Source: Anaeromyxobacter oryzae (GTDB taxonomy: Bacteria; Myxococcota; Myxococcia; Myxococcales; Anaeromyxobacteraceae). Taken from it: a stretch of 64,000 nucleotides of DNA. The position numbers were made by a program, and so were the translations under genes. Below, in pieces: positions 1 to 7,339 of this stretch (positions within the stretch are counted from its first letter, which is position 1; the number at the start of each line of letters is the position of its first letter). The stretch spans positions 2,998,501 to 3,062,500 of the forward strand of contig NZ_AP025591.1 in the NCBI RefSeq assembly GCF_023169945.1, written 5' to 3'. The notes beneath the pieces are model-generated. The model did no database searches, was not told where the DNA came from, and saw nothing but the letters and a program-made list of their open reading frames with translations.

Positions 1-2
1 AG

Positions 3-44
3 GCAGACGTGCTCCGCGGGGAAGTGCGGCGCTTCAAGATCTGA
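3..44 (+). CDS. C-terminal tail of a protein, possibly a chemoreceptor
   Basis: Only the last 13 codons are inside the window, ending in TGA at 42-44. The peptide ends LRGEVRRFKI, which resembles the short helical ends of methyl-accepting chemotaxis proteins (typically L..EV.RF.. before the stop). The identification rests on this tail alone. Frame 3 was chosen because it gives this plausible end and is followed at once by a hairpin; another frame also stays open. The product is a guess. Confidence 0.35.
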   Translation, partial: ADVLRGEVRRFKI

Positions 45-78
45 CGCACGATCGCTGCCTGCGACGGGCTCGTGCGTC
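43..78. terminator. Hairpin between convergent genes
   Basis: A 9-bp perfect stem (43-51 with 70-78, GACGCACGA/TCGTGCGTC) encloses an 18-nt loop. It overlaps the stop of the first partial gene and lies just before the stop of the EVE gene on the other strand, the usual place for a bidirectional terminator. There is no T-tract, so it may act with Rho or as a 3' end stabiliser. Confidence 0.5.
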
Positions 79-85
79 GGACCCC

Positions 86-529
86 CTAGAAGCGGTTCTT
101 GCGCCGCAGCCCGCCGGTCTTGGCGATGATCTCCGAGAGGGCCGCGAGGTCGCGCCACTCCGCGGGGGCGAGCGGCACCACCGACAGGCGTCCCTGCCGG
201 AGCAGGACCGAGCCGTCGAAGGCGGGCTCCTGCTTCAGGGCCTCGAGCGGGACCGGGGCCGGGAGCGGCTCGAGGGCGCGCACGTCGACGCAGACCCGAT
301 CGCTCTCCTCCGCCGTGGGGTCCGGATAGGCGGAGCTCGCGACCTCGGCGATCCCCACCGCCCGCTTCTCGCCCGAGTGGTAGATGATCGCCCGGTCGCC
401 CGGCTTCATGGCGCGCAGGTTGCCCTGTGCCTGGGGGTTGGACACCCCGGTCCAGGCGGTCTTGCCGTCCTTCACGAGGTCGTCCCAGGCGTACGCGCCG
501 GGCTCGGTCTTGAGCAGCCAGTAGGCCAT
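86..529 (-). CDS. EVE domain-containing protein
   Basis: This 147-residue protein consists of one EVE domain, a PUA-like fold that binds modified bases in nucleic acids. The start MAYWLLKTEP, the central PGDRAIIYHSG strand and the GIAEV segment are typical, and the length matches single-domain bacterial members. In vivo targets are generally unknown. The ATG at 529-527 has no Shine-Dalgarno sequence but sits 8 nt after a TAACGT hexamer on the same strand, suggesting a leaderless message. It is divergent from tatB. Confidence 0.85.
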   Translation of the reverse strand: MAYWLLKTEPGAYAWDDLVKDGKTAWTGVSNPQAQGNLRAMKPGDRAIIYHSGEKRAVGIAEVASSAYPDPTAEESDRVCVDVRALEPLPAPVPLEALKQEPAFDGSVLLRQGRLSVVPLAPAEWRDLAALSEIIAKTGGLRRKNRF

Positions 530-537
530 GCGCGGGG

Positions 538-543
538 ACGTTA
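538..543 (-). promoter_or_regulatory. -10-like TAACGT close to the EVE start codon
   Basis: TAACGT reads on the minus strand 8 nt upstream of the ATG, so transcription would begin at or near the start codon. No convincing -35 is visible. Confidence 0.45.
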
Positions 544-602
544 GGCGCCGCGGACCGGTGCCGCAACGGGAAGCGCCGGAAGCCCGGCCGCCCGCGCCGT
601 GT

Positions 603-608
603 TATATG
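603..608 (+). promoter_or_regulatory. -10-like TATATG before tatB
   Basis: This AT-rich hexamer in GC-rich DNA ends 8 nt before the tatB ATG at 617. No Shine-Dalgarno sequence lies between, so the tatBC transcript may be leaderless. Confidence 0.45.
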
Positions 609-616
609 GTGCGCGC

Positions 617-1030
617 ATGTTCGGTCTGTCCTTCAGCGAGCTCGTGATCATCGCGGTGCTCGCCCTGATCCTTCTCGGCCCCGACAAGCTGCCGGAGGCC
701 GCCAAGACGGTCGCGAAGGGGCTCCGCGAGTTCAAGCGCGCGACCGAGGATCTGAAGGAGCAGGTCGAGTCCGAGCTCAAGTTCGACGAGATCCTGCGCG
801 ACGTCCGAGACGAGCCCAAGATCGCGCCGAGACCTGCGCTCGTCCCGCCCGTCCCGGCCGCGGTGCCCGGTCCCGCCGGCCCGCCGCCGCCCGCCACGTC
901 CGAGAACGTGCCCGGCCTCGAGGCCGCGCTCGCCGAGCCCGGCGCCGACGTCGCCGAAGCCGCCGCCCCGAAGCCCGAAGCCGCCGCGGTCACCAGCGCG
1001 CCGGCCGTCTCCGCCGCCGAGAAGCCATGA
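617..1030 (+). CDS. tatB: Sec-independent translocase subunit TatB
   Basis: TatB is the single-span subunit that, with TatC, binds twin-arginine signal peptides at the inner membrane. The N-terminus (MFGLSFSELVIIAVLALILL) has the FSEL start with a glutamate in the membrane segment, then GPDKLP at the hinge and an amphipathic helix of about 40 residues. The FSE start and LGP.KLP hinge favour TatB over TatA. After residue 70 it becomes a Pro/Ala-rich, presumably disordered tail; total length is 137 residues. The ATG at 617 was chosen over an upstream in-frame start because it begins the conserved motif. Its stop overlaps the tatC start (ATGA). Confidence 0.88.
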   Translation: MFGLSFSELVIIAVLALILLGPDKLPEAAKTVAKGLREFKRATEDLKEQVESELKFDEILRDVRDEPKIAPRPALVPPVPAAVPGPAGPPPPATSENVPGLEAALAEPGADVAEAAAPKPEAAAVTSAPAVSAAEKP

Positions 1031-1818
1031 GCGCCACCGCACCGAAGCTCCCCGCGCCCGAGCCGGAGAACGAGGTCAAGCTCACCTTCATGGAGCACCT
1101 CCGCGACCTGCGGACGTGCCTCCTGCGCTCGGTCTACGGCATCGCGCTCGGGATGCTCGCGGTCGGCTGGTTCGTCCCGTCGATCGTCCATTGGCTCATG
1201 GCGCCGGTGCGGAACGCGCTCCCCGAGGGGAAGCAGATGCTCGTGTACACGAGCGCGATCGAGCCGATGATGGTCTACATCAAGGTCGCGCTGTACGGCG
1301 GGATCTTCGTCGCGGCGCCCTGGGTGCTCCTCCAGCTCTGGCGCTTCATCGCGCCGGGCCTCTACCGCAAGGAGAAGCGGATCGCGTCGCGGTTCGTGTT
1401 CTTCGGCACGCTCCTGTTCTACTGCGGCGCCGCGTTCTGCTACTTCCTCGTCATGCCGCCCGCGTTCCCGGCGATGCTCGCGTTCGCCGAGGACTCGACC
1501 CTCATGCCGATGCTGTCGCTCTCCGAGCAGCTCGGGCTCGTGCTCGCGATGCTGCTCGGCTTCGGGATCGTCTTCGAGGTCCCGGTGGTCATCGCGTTCC
1601 TCTCGATGATCGGGCTCGTCGACTACAGGTTCCTCGCGAAGTACCGCCGCATCGCCATCGTCGTGAACGTGACGCTCGCGGCCATCATCACGCCGACCGG
1701 CGACCCGCTGAACCTCGCGATGATGGCCGTGCCGATGATCGTCTTCTACGAGGTCGGCATCGTGCTCGCGCGGATCCTCGGCAAGAAGCGGGACCCGACC
1801 CCCGCGGTCGAGGCCTGA
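1027..1818 (+). CDS. tatC: Sec-independent translocase subunit TatC
   Basis: TatC is the polytopic Tat subunit that recognises the twin-arginine signal. The 263-residue product has the TatC start (FMEHLRDLRTCLLRS), about six membrane helices, and the conserved region around FIAPGLYRKEKR. The second periplasmic loop and the GFGIVFEVPVV helix are also typical. It overlaps tatB by 4 nt, consistent with translational coupling. No tatA is visible within 1 kb either side, so TatA is either encoded elsewhere or replaced by the TatB-like subunit. Confidence 0.93.
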   Translation: MSATAPKLPAPEPENEVKLTFMEHLRDLRTCLLRSVYGIALGMLAVGWFVPSIVHWLMAPVRNALPEGKQMLVYTSAIEPMMVYIKVALYGGIFVAAPWVLLQLWRFIAPGLYRKEKRIASRFVFFGTLLFYCGAAFCYFLVMPPAFPAMLAFAEDSTLMPMLSLSEQLGLVLAMLLGFGIVFEVPVVIAFLSMIGLVDYRFLAKYRRIAIVVNVTLAAIITPTGDPLNLAMMAVPMIVFYEVGIVLARILGKKRDPTPAVEA

Positions 1819-1866
1819 GCCGCCGCCGGCGGGCCGATCTTCCCCGCGCGGGTCCCCGGCCCGGCG

Positions 1867-1872
1867 TAGCAT
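1867..1872 (+). promoter_or_regulatory. -10-like TAGCAT before a small membrane protein
   Basis: TAGCAT ends 6 nt before the ATG at 1879. No ribosome binding site fits in the gap, so a leaderless transcript is likely. Confidence 0.45.
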
Positions 1873-1878
1873 CGGCGC

Positions 1879-2076
1879 ATGTTCCTCCAGGCCGTCGCGG
1901 CGCTCTTCGCCGTCTACATGCTCGTCCGCTACGTCCCCCGTGCCGCGGCCGCCCTCCGCGCCGGCCGCCGCGGTGACCGCGCCGGGACCGCCGTCGCGAT
2001 CCTGAACGTCCTGCTCGCCCTGGCGATCCTGGTCGTCTCCGTGAAAGGCCTCGCGGCAGGCCTTATCAAGAGGTGA
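1879..2076 (+). CDS. Small membrane protein of unknown function
   Basis: This 65-residue protein has two hydrophobic helices (about 1-20 and 40-60) separated by a short Arg-rich loop, which predicts a hairpin with a positively charged cytoplasmic loop. I do not recognise a family. It lies between tatC and a thiolase gene with only 13 bp to the latter. G/C-ending codons and a promoter-like hexamer directly upstream support it as real. Confidence 0.6.
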   Translation: MFLQAVAALFAVYMLVRYVPRAAAALRAGRRGDRAGTAVAILNVLLALAILVVSVKGLAAGLIKR

Positions 2077-2089
2077 CGGAGGACCTTCG

Positions 2090-3286
2090 ATGAACCGGGC
2101 CGGTCAGAAGGACGTCGTCTTCCTCGCCGCGAAGCGGACCCCGTTCGGGACCTTCGGAGGCACGCTCAAGGACTGGAGCGCCACGGATCTCGGGGTGCAC
2201 GCGGCGAAGGCCGCGATCGCGCAGGCGGGCGCCCCGCCCGAGGACTACGGCCACGTGGTGTTCGGCAACGTCGCCCAGACCTCGGGCGACGCGATCTACC
2301 TCACCCGCCACGTCGGGCTCCGCGCGGGCCTCCCGGACTCCGTCCCTGCGCTCACCGTGAACCGGCTCTGCGGCTCCGGGTTCGAGGCGGTGATCCAGGC
2401 GGCGATGCTCATCGAGATGGGCGAGGCGGAGGTGGTGCTCGCCGGCGGCACCGAGTCGATGAGCCAGGCGCCGCTCGTCCTGCGCGGGACGCGCTTCGGG
2501 TTCCCGCTCGGGAAGGCGCCGCAGATGGAGGACATGCTCTGGTCGGCCCTCACCGACACGTACGCGGGGCTGCCGATGGCGCTCACCGCGGAGAAGCTCG
2601 CCGAGCAGTACGAGATCGGGCAGGACGCGGTGGACGCGTACTCCGTCTCGTCGCAGCGGCGCTGGGCGGCGGCGGACGAGGGCGGCCGGTTCAAGGAGGA
2701 GCTCGCGCCGGTCGAGGTGAAGACGAGGAAGGGCCCGATCCCCTTCGCGCGGGACGAGCACCCGCGCCCCGACACGACGCTCGAGAGCCTCGGGAAGCTG
2801 CCCAAGGTCTTCAAGGCGGACGGCGTGATCCACGCCGGCGCCGCCAGCGGGATCGCGGACGGTGCCGGCGCGCTCGTCCTCGCGTCGCGCGCCTACGCGG
2901 AGCGGAGGGGCCTCCGGCCGCTCGCGCGGCTCGTGAACTGGGGCCACGCCGGCGTCGACCCGACGATCATGGGGATCGGGCCGGTGCCGGCGATCCGGAA
3001 CGCGCTCGCCCGGAGCGGCGCGAAGCTCGACGCCTTCGATCTCTTCGAGGTGAACGAGGCGTTCGCGCCTCAGTACCTCGCGGTCGAGAAGGCGCTCGGG
3101 CTGCCGCGCGACCGGACCAACGTGGACGGCGGGGCGATCGCGCTCGGCCACCCGCTCGCCGCGAGCGGCGCGCGCATCACGATGCACCTCCTCTACGAGC
3201 TCCGCCGCCGCGGCGCGAAGGCCGGGATCGGGGCCGCCTGCATCGGGGGCGGGCAGGGCGTCGCGGTCGTCCTGGAGGCGCTCTGA
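2090..3286 (+). CDS. Acetyl-CoA C-acetyltransferase (thiolase)
   Basis: The enzyme condenses two acetyl-CoA to acetoacetyl-CoA or cleaves 3-ketoacyl-CoA. All thiolase landmarks are present in 398 residues: the nucleophilic Cys in NRLCGSGFEA near residue 90, the NEAFA motif, the catalytic His in GALGHP-like context (AIALGHPLA), and the second Cys in AACIGGGQG near the end. Length is normal for the family. A GGAGG ribosome site lies just before the ATG. With no beta-oxidation partner nearby, the biosynthetic or degradative direction cannot be decided. Confidence 0.92.
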   Translation: MNRAGQKDVVFLAAKRTPFGTFGGTLKDWSATDLGVHAAKAAIAQAGAPPEDYGHVVFGNVAQTSGDAIYLTRHVGLRAGLPDSVPALTVNRLCGSGFEAVIQAAMLIEMGEAEVVLAGGTESMSQAPLVLRGTRFGFPLGKAPQMEDMLWSALTDTYAGLPMALTAEKLAEQYEIGQDAVDAYSVSSQRRWAAADEGGRFKEELAPVEVKTRKGPIPFARDEHPRPDTTLESLGKLPKVFKADGVIHAGAASGIADGAGALVLASRAYAERRGLRPLARLVNWGHAGVDPTIMGIGPVPAIRNALARSGAKLDAFDLFEVNEAFAPQYLAVEKALGLPRDRTNVDGGAIALGHPLAASGARITMHLLYELRRRGAKAGIGAACIGGGQGVAVVLEAL

Positions 3287-3354
3287 GCGGGCAGGCCCGA
3301 GTTCTTGCCGGTCTCCGCCGCGGGGGGTAGGGTCCGGTCGGACGGAGGGTCAGG

Positions 3355-3552
3355 ATGGCGGACTTCACGGGCGTGAAGGTGTTCACGACGACGCTGGCGC
3401 GGGATCGCGAAGCGATGGGCGACAACATCACGAAGTGGCTCACTGCGAACCCGGGCGTCGAGGTCGTCGACAAGCAGGTGACGCAGAGCTCGGATCGCGA
3501 GTTCCACTGCCTCAGCATCACGCTCTTCTACCGAGAGCGGAAGGGAGCCTAG
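3355..3552 (+). CDS. Small conserved-looking hypothetical protein
   Basis: A 65-residue soluble protein with alternating strand and helix character, including KVFTTT, a central amphipathic helix, and EFHCLSITLFYR at the end. I know of no characterised relative, though the segment resembles small proteins common in myxobacteria (recollection, not a search). A GGAGG site lies about 8 nt before the ATG and a TAGGGT hexamer further upstream. The next gene starts 6 bp after its stop, so the two may be cotranscribed. Confidence 0.6.
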   Translation: MADFTGVKVFTTTLARDREAMGDNITKWLTANPGVEVVDKQVTQSSDREFHCLSITLFYRERKGA

Positions 3553-3558
3553 ATCGCC

Positions 3559-4302
3559 GTGCGTCCGAGCCGCTCACCTCGCCTCCCCGGCGGATTCACG
3601 TTCGGTGGACGCGTGCCGCCCGCGGTCGGCCTCGTCATCGTCCTGCTCCTCGCCGGCACCCTGGTCGGGTGGATCACCGGCCTGTCCGGGCTCGCCGCCC
3701 TCGACCCGGTGTCGATCGGCGAGGGCCAGCTGTGGCGACTCGTCAGCTGGGCGTTCGTGCAGCCTCGCGGCGACGTCCTCGGCCTCCTGTTCGGCGGGAT
3801 GCTCATCTGGTGGACCGGCTCGCAGCTCGCGTACGCGTGGGGCGAGGCGCGGTTCCTGGGCCGCTTCTTCGGGTTCGCCTTCGCGGGGAGCGTCGTGGCG
3901 ACCGCCGTCGCGATCGTATGGCCCCCGGCGCGGGCGGCGCACCTCGGCGTGTGGCCGGTCGCGAACGCGCTCCTCTTCTCGTGGGCCATGATCTACCCGG
4001 ACCAGCAGGTGAACATCTGGGGCGTGCTGCCGGTCACGGGCCGGACGCTCGGGCTCATGGTCGTCGTCGGCACGCTGCTGTACGGGCTCGCCACCGGCGG
4101 CATCCCGGGGGTCGGCCTTTTCGTGCCGCACCTCGCGGCGCTCGGGCTCGCGTGGATCTTCGCGCGCGGCCGGCTCCCGACCCGGCGCTGGAGGCTTCAG
4201 GCGCGCGACTGGTGGGCGGAGCGCGAGTTCAAGAGGAAGAGCAAGCACCTCAAGGTCGTCCACAAGAACGGCAAGGACGAGCCGCCCCGCTGGATGAATT
4301 AA
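3559..4302 (+). CDS. Rhomboid-like membrane protein lacking the catalytic serine
   Basis: The 247-residue protein has six predicted membrane helices in rhomboid order, with the loop region QLWRLVSWAFVQP that resembles the typical WR..T..F.H segment. At the position of the rhomboid GxSG motif it reads VWPVANALL, so no serine nucleophile is present. The helix-6 histidine seems kept (FVPHLAALGLAW). A basic cytoplasmic tail follows. It is therefore probably a pseudoprotease acting in membrane protein quality control or trafficking (inference). The start codon is GTG, 6 bp after the previous gene. Confidence 0.7.
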   Translation: MRPSRSPRLPGGFTFGGRVPPAVGLVIVLLLAGTLVGWITGLSGLAALDPVSIGEGQLWRLVSWAFVQPRGDVLGLLFGGMLIWWTGSQLAYAWGEARFLGRFFGFAFAGSVVATAVAIVWPPARAAHLGVWPVANALLFSWAMIYPDQQVNIWGVLPVTGRTLGLMVVVGTLLYGLATGGIPGVGLFVPHLAALGLAWIFARGRLPTRRWRLQARDWWAEREFKRKSKHLKVVHKNGKDEPPRWMN

Positions 4303-4323
4303 GCGGCCGCGAGCGGCGCTGCG

Positions 4324-4351
4324 CGCTCCCCGGCCCTCGGGACGGGGAGCG
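4324..4351. terminator. Hairpin between convergent genes
   Basis: An 8-bp perfect stem (CGCTCCCC at 4324-4331 with GGGGAGCG at 4344-4351) lies between two tail-to-tail genes. There is no T-tract on either side. It is a likely bidirectional 3' end. Confidence 0.5.
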
Positions 4352-4369
4352 TCACGACTCGCCCGCTCG

Positions 4370-7222
4370 TCAACTCACCGCCACGGCGCGGACCGCCGCC
4401 CGGTACACCCAGATCCGCGCGGTGCTCGTCCGCGTGTCGGCGGGGATCATGAAGAACCCGACCGCGTCCTCGCGGTAGTCGGGGCTGAACCCCGCCACCT
4501 GGCGGCCGTCCCGGAACGTGACCCGCACCTTCCGTCCCTCGGGCGCGGGCGGCTTCTCGCCCGGCGCGAGCATGAAGAAGATCGCCTTCACCTTCTCGGT
4601 GGCGAGGGTCTCGCCCGCGGCGCCCGGCGATTGCGCGAGCGCGAGGGACGCTGCCACGAGATCGGCGTCCTCGAGGACGCCGCGCTTCACCTGACCCTCG
4701 ATCGTGTGGACGACGACGCGCTGCGCGCCCTCGACGACGCTCCCGGGCGCCGCCGCCGGCTCGTCGGCGACCTCGACCTCGTCCACGATCTCCTCCTCCT
4801 CCGTCGCCGCCGGTGCGACGGGGGCCTGGGTGACGACAGGCGGCGCGAGGATGGGCGCGGTGACGACGGGCGCGGCCGAAGGCTGCGGGAGCCGCGCGGC
4901 CGGGGGCGTCGCCGGCGTCGCGGGCGTCGCCGGCGGCGGGACGTCTGGGAGGGCGACGGCGCGCACGGGCGACGGCGCCGGCCCCACCGGAGCGAGCGCA
5001 GCGGCCTCCGGCTCCGCCGGGAGCGGGTCGAAGTCGAGCGACGCCGCCGGTGCGCCGAGGTCGTCCGCCGGGATCTCCTCGAGGATCTCCTCGCCGTCGA
5101 TGGTCGGGATCTCCTCGACGTCGGTGACCTCCGGGATCCCGTCGTCCGTCGCGAGATCGAGGGCCGGCAGGTCGCCGGCGTGCGGCTCGACGGCGGGGAA
5201 CGGGGCGGCGGGCGCGCCGGGCGCCTCGGTGGGGGCGACGTCCGGCGCGAAGAGCTCGAGGTCAGGCGCGGCGGCGAGCTCGAGCGCGGCCGACTCCTCC
5301 GCGAGATCGACGGTCGCCGTGTCGCCCGCCGGAGGCGCCTCGAGCGCGAGGTCGAGCGGCGGCGCCGCGTTCAGCTCGAGGGTGGCCTCGTCGAACGGCC
5401 TCGCCCCCGGCGCGGCGTGGAGCGGCGGGGCCGGGGCCATGAGGTCGAGGTCCTCCGTGCCGGCGGAGAGGTCCGGCGCGGAGCGGTCCAGCTCGGGCGC
5501 GGGACCGGCGAGGTCGAAGCTCGGCTCCGGCTCCGGCCCGGCGAGATCGCCGTCGAGTCCGCCCAGCGCGATCTCCTCCGGCGTCGCCGGCGCGGGCTCC
5601 GCGACGGCGGCCCACGGCGCGGGACCGCTCCCGACGGCCCACTCCGGCGCGGCGGCGTCGGCGGTCGCGTCGAAGGAGCCGCCCGACTCGAGCTCGAAGC
5701 CCTGGTCGAGCGCGCCGTCGGGCTGCCACTCGCCCTCGGCGGGCGGCGTCGTCCCCTCGGCCGATGCCTCGAGCGCGACCGTCTCGAGCACCGCCTCCCC
5801 GGGCGCCTCCGCTCCGGCGTCGAGCGAGAACCCGGCGGTGTCGTCGTACTCCCCCGGCGGCGCGCCGAAGCCCTCCGGGACCGCGCCGGGCGGGATGGCC
5901 GCGTCGGCGGCGAGGTCGAACGGGAGGAGCGCCTCGAGCGCGGCGGCGCCTCCGCCGGCCGCGATCTCGTCGTACTCGCCGAGGGGGAGGTCGACGCGCG
6001 GTGCGGGCGGCGCGGCGAGATCCCATCCTTCGGGCGGGAGGTCCGTTCCCGGCGCGGCGGCGAGGAGCGGCTCCGGCGCGGGCTCGTCCTCGAGCCCGGG
6101 AGCCGCCGGCGGCGCAACCTCGAGCGCGGCGGGATCGGCCCAGGCAGAGGCGTCCGGGTGCCACGCCGGCGTCGTGAGCGAGACGCCAGCGGGATCGAGA
6201 CCCGCGGGCGCGGGATCGGCCGCGTACGCCGCGGCGTTCGGGTCCCCGTACGCGTTCGGATCGAACGGCTCAGCGCCCGGCTCGCCGGGCTGTGCGTTTG
6301 GATCGAAGGGCTGCGCGGCGGGATCGGCGGCGTACGCGTTCGGATCGTAGGCGGCGGCGTTCGGGTCGGCGAAGGCGCTGGGGTCGTACGGCTGCGCGTT
6401 GGGATCGAGCGCCTGCGCGGAGGGGTCGGCGTACGCGTTCGGATCGTGCGCGGCGGCGTTCGGGTCGGCGTAGGTGTTGGGGTCGTACGGCTGCGCGTTG
6501 GGATCGAGCGCCTGCGCGGCGGGATCGGCGGCGTACGCGTTCGGATCGTAGGCGGCGGCGTTCGGGTCGGCGTAGGCGCTGGGGTCGTACGGCTGCGCGT
6601 TGGGATCGAACGCCTGCGCGGCGGGATCGGCGGCGTACGCGTTCGGATCGTAGGCGGCGGCGTTCGGGTCGGCGTAGACGCTGGGGTCGTACGGCTGCGC
6701 GTTGGGATCGAACGCCTGCGCGGAGGGGTCGGCGTACGCGTTCGGGTCGTGGGCGGCGGCGTTCGGGTCCCATCCGCCCGGATCGGCGTAGCCCTGCGGG
6801 CCCGCCGCGAAGGCGCCGCCGGCCGGCGGCTCGACGCCGAGCGAAGCGGGATCGAAGAGCGCGTCGGCGGCGTCGGCCGCGACGCCCTCGAGCGGCGCGA
6901 ACGGTTCGGCCGCATACGCGCCCGCGAGCAGGTCGGCGGCCGTGGAGGACGCCGGCGTGGGCTCGGCATCGGGCGCCGCCTCGGGCTCGTCGAGCTCGGG
7001 CGGGGGCGGGGGCCGGTTCCTGAGCCCGGCGGGCAGGAGCGAGTCGCGCAGCCGGGCGGCCGCGGCGTTCACGTCGAAGCCGCGCGGCGCCGCCGGGAGG
7101 TCGGGCCCCACCAGGTCGCGCAGCTCGGCGAGGCGCACCTCCTCGTCCGGCGTGAGCCCCTCGGCGAGGCGCTTCTGGTCGAGGAGGCGGAACTCCTTCA
7201 TCACGCTGCGCGGGTCGGGCAT
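4370..7222 (-). CDS. Large Asp-Pro-Asn repeat protein with conserved ends
   Basis: This protein has about 950 residues and no signal peptide. The first 75 residues form a charged helical segment (KRLAEGLTPDEEVRLAELRD). Residues about 150-330 are imperfect 33-34-residue repeats built from DPNA, QPYDP and YADPN units. The middle is a long acidic Ala/Pro/Glu-rich disordered region. The last 115 residues are a compact conserved-looking beta-rich domain (VVVHTIEGQVKRGVL to the end). I recall similar C-terminal domains in myxobacterial proteins of unknown function (recollection only). It looks like a cytoplasmic scaffold or hub (inference). The start is uncertain: ATG at 7222 or 7201. Confidence 0.72.
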   Translation of the reverse strand: MPDPRSVMKEFRLLDQKRLAEGLTPDEEVRLAELRDLVGPDLPAAPRGFDVNAAAARLRDSLLPAGLRNRPPPPPELDEPEAAPDAEPTPASSTAADLLAGAYAAEPFAPLEGVAADAADALFDPASLGVEPPAGGAFAAGPQGYADPGGWDPNAAAHDPNAYADPSAQAFDPNAQPYDPSVYADPNAAAYDPNAYAADPAAQAFDPNAQPYDPSAYADPNAAAYDPNAYAADPAAQALDPNAQPYDPNTYADPNAAAHDPNAYADPSAQALDPNAQPYDPSAFADPNAAAYDPNAYAADPAAQPFDPNAQPGEPGAEPFDPNAYGDPNAAAYAADPAPAGLDPAGVSLTTPAWHPDASAWADPAALEVAPPAAPGLEDEPAPEPLLAAAPGTDLPPEGWDLAAPPAPRVDLPLGEYDEIAAGGGAAALEALLPFDLAADAAIPPGAVPEGFGAPPGEYDDTAGFSLDAGAEAPGEAVLETVALEASAEGTTPPAEGEWQPDGALDQGFELESGGSFDATADAAAPEWAVGSGPAPWAAVAEPAPATPEEIALGGLDGDLAGPEPEPSFDLAGPAPELDRSAPDLSAGTEDLDLMAPAPPLHAAPGARPFDEATLELNAAPPLDLALEAPPAGDTATVDLAEESAALELAAAPDLELFAPDVAPTEAPGAPAAPFPAVEPHAGDLPALDLATDDGIPEVTDVEEIPTIDGEEILEEIPADDLGAPAASLDFDPLPAEPEAAALAPVGPAPSPVRAVALPDVPPPATPATPATPPAARLPQPSAAPVVTAPILAPPVVTQAPVAPAATEEEEIVDEVEVADEPAAAPGSVVEGAQRVVVHTIEGQVKRGVLEDADLVAASLALAQSPGAAGETLATEKVKAIFFMLAPGEKPPAPEGRKVRVTFRDGRQVAGFSPDYREDAVGFFMIPADTRTSTARIWVYRAAVRAVAVS
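6225..6765 (-). repeat. Tandem 99/102-bp coding repeats
   Basis: At least five imperfect copies encode the Asp-Pro-Asn-rich unit of the large repeat protein. Units are 33 or 34 codons and differ by the presence of one alanine codon (YADPS versus YAADPA). Nucleotide identity between neighbours is high, so the array probably changes copy number by recombination. Confidence 0.85.
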
Positions 7223-7274
7223 GTGCGGTGTTGCCGGCGGCGGGGGGGCGGCTGGCCGGCGCTCCGAGGCCCGG

Positions 7275-7280
7275 ATGATA
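7275..7280 (-). promoter_or_regulatory. -10-like TATCAT upstream of the repeat protein
   Basis: TATCAT reads toward the repeat-protein gene, with a weak TTTCTC 17 nt upstream as a possible -35. It would leave a leader of about 45 nt. Confidence 0.3.
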
Positions 7281-7339
7281 CCTCGCTCGCCCGGGGTGAG
7301 AAAGGCGCGCCTCCCTTGATTTCGCCTGGCGACACGGCC

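Noticed and set aside
6225..6765. Regular repeats that could be taken for a CRISPR array
   Set aside because: The repeat period is 99/102 bp, in frame, with no unique spacers; it encodes a protein repeat. No cas gene is present.
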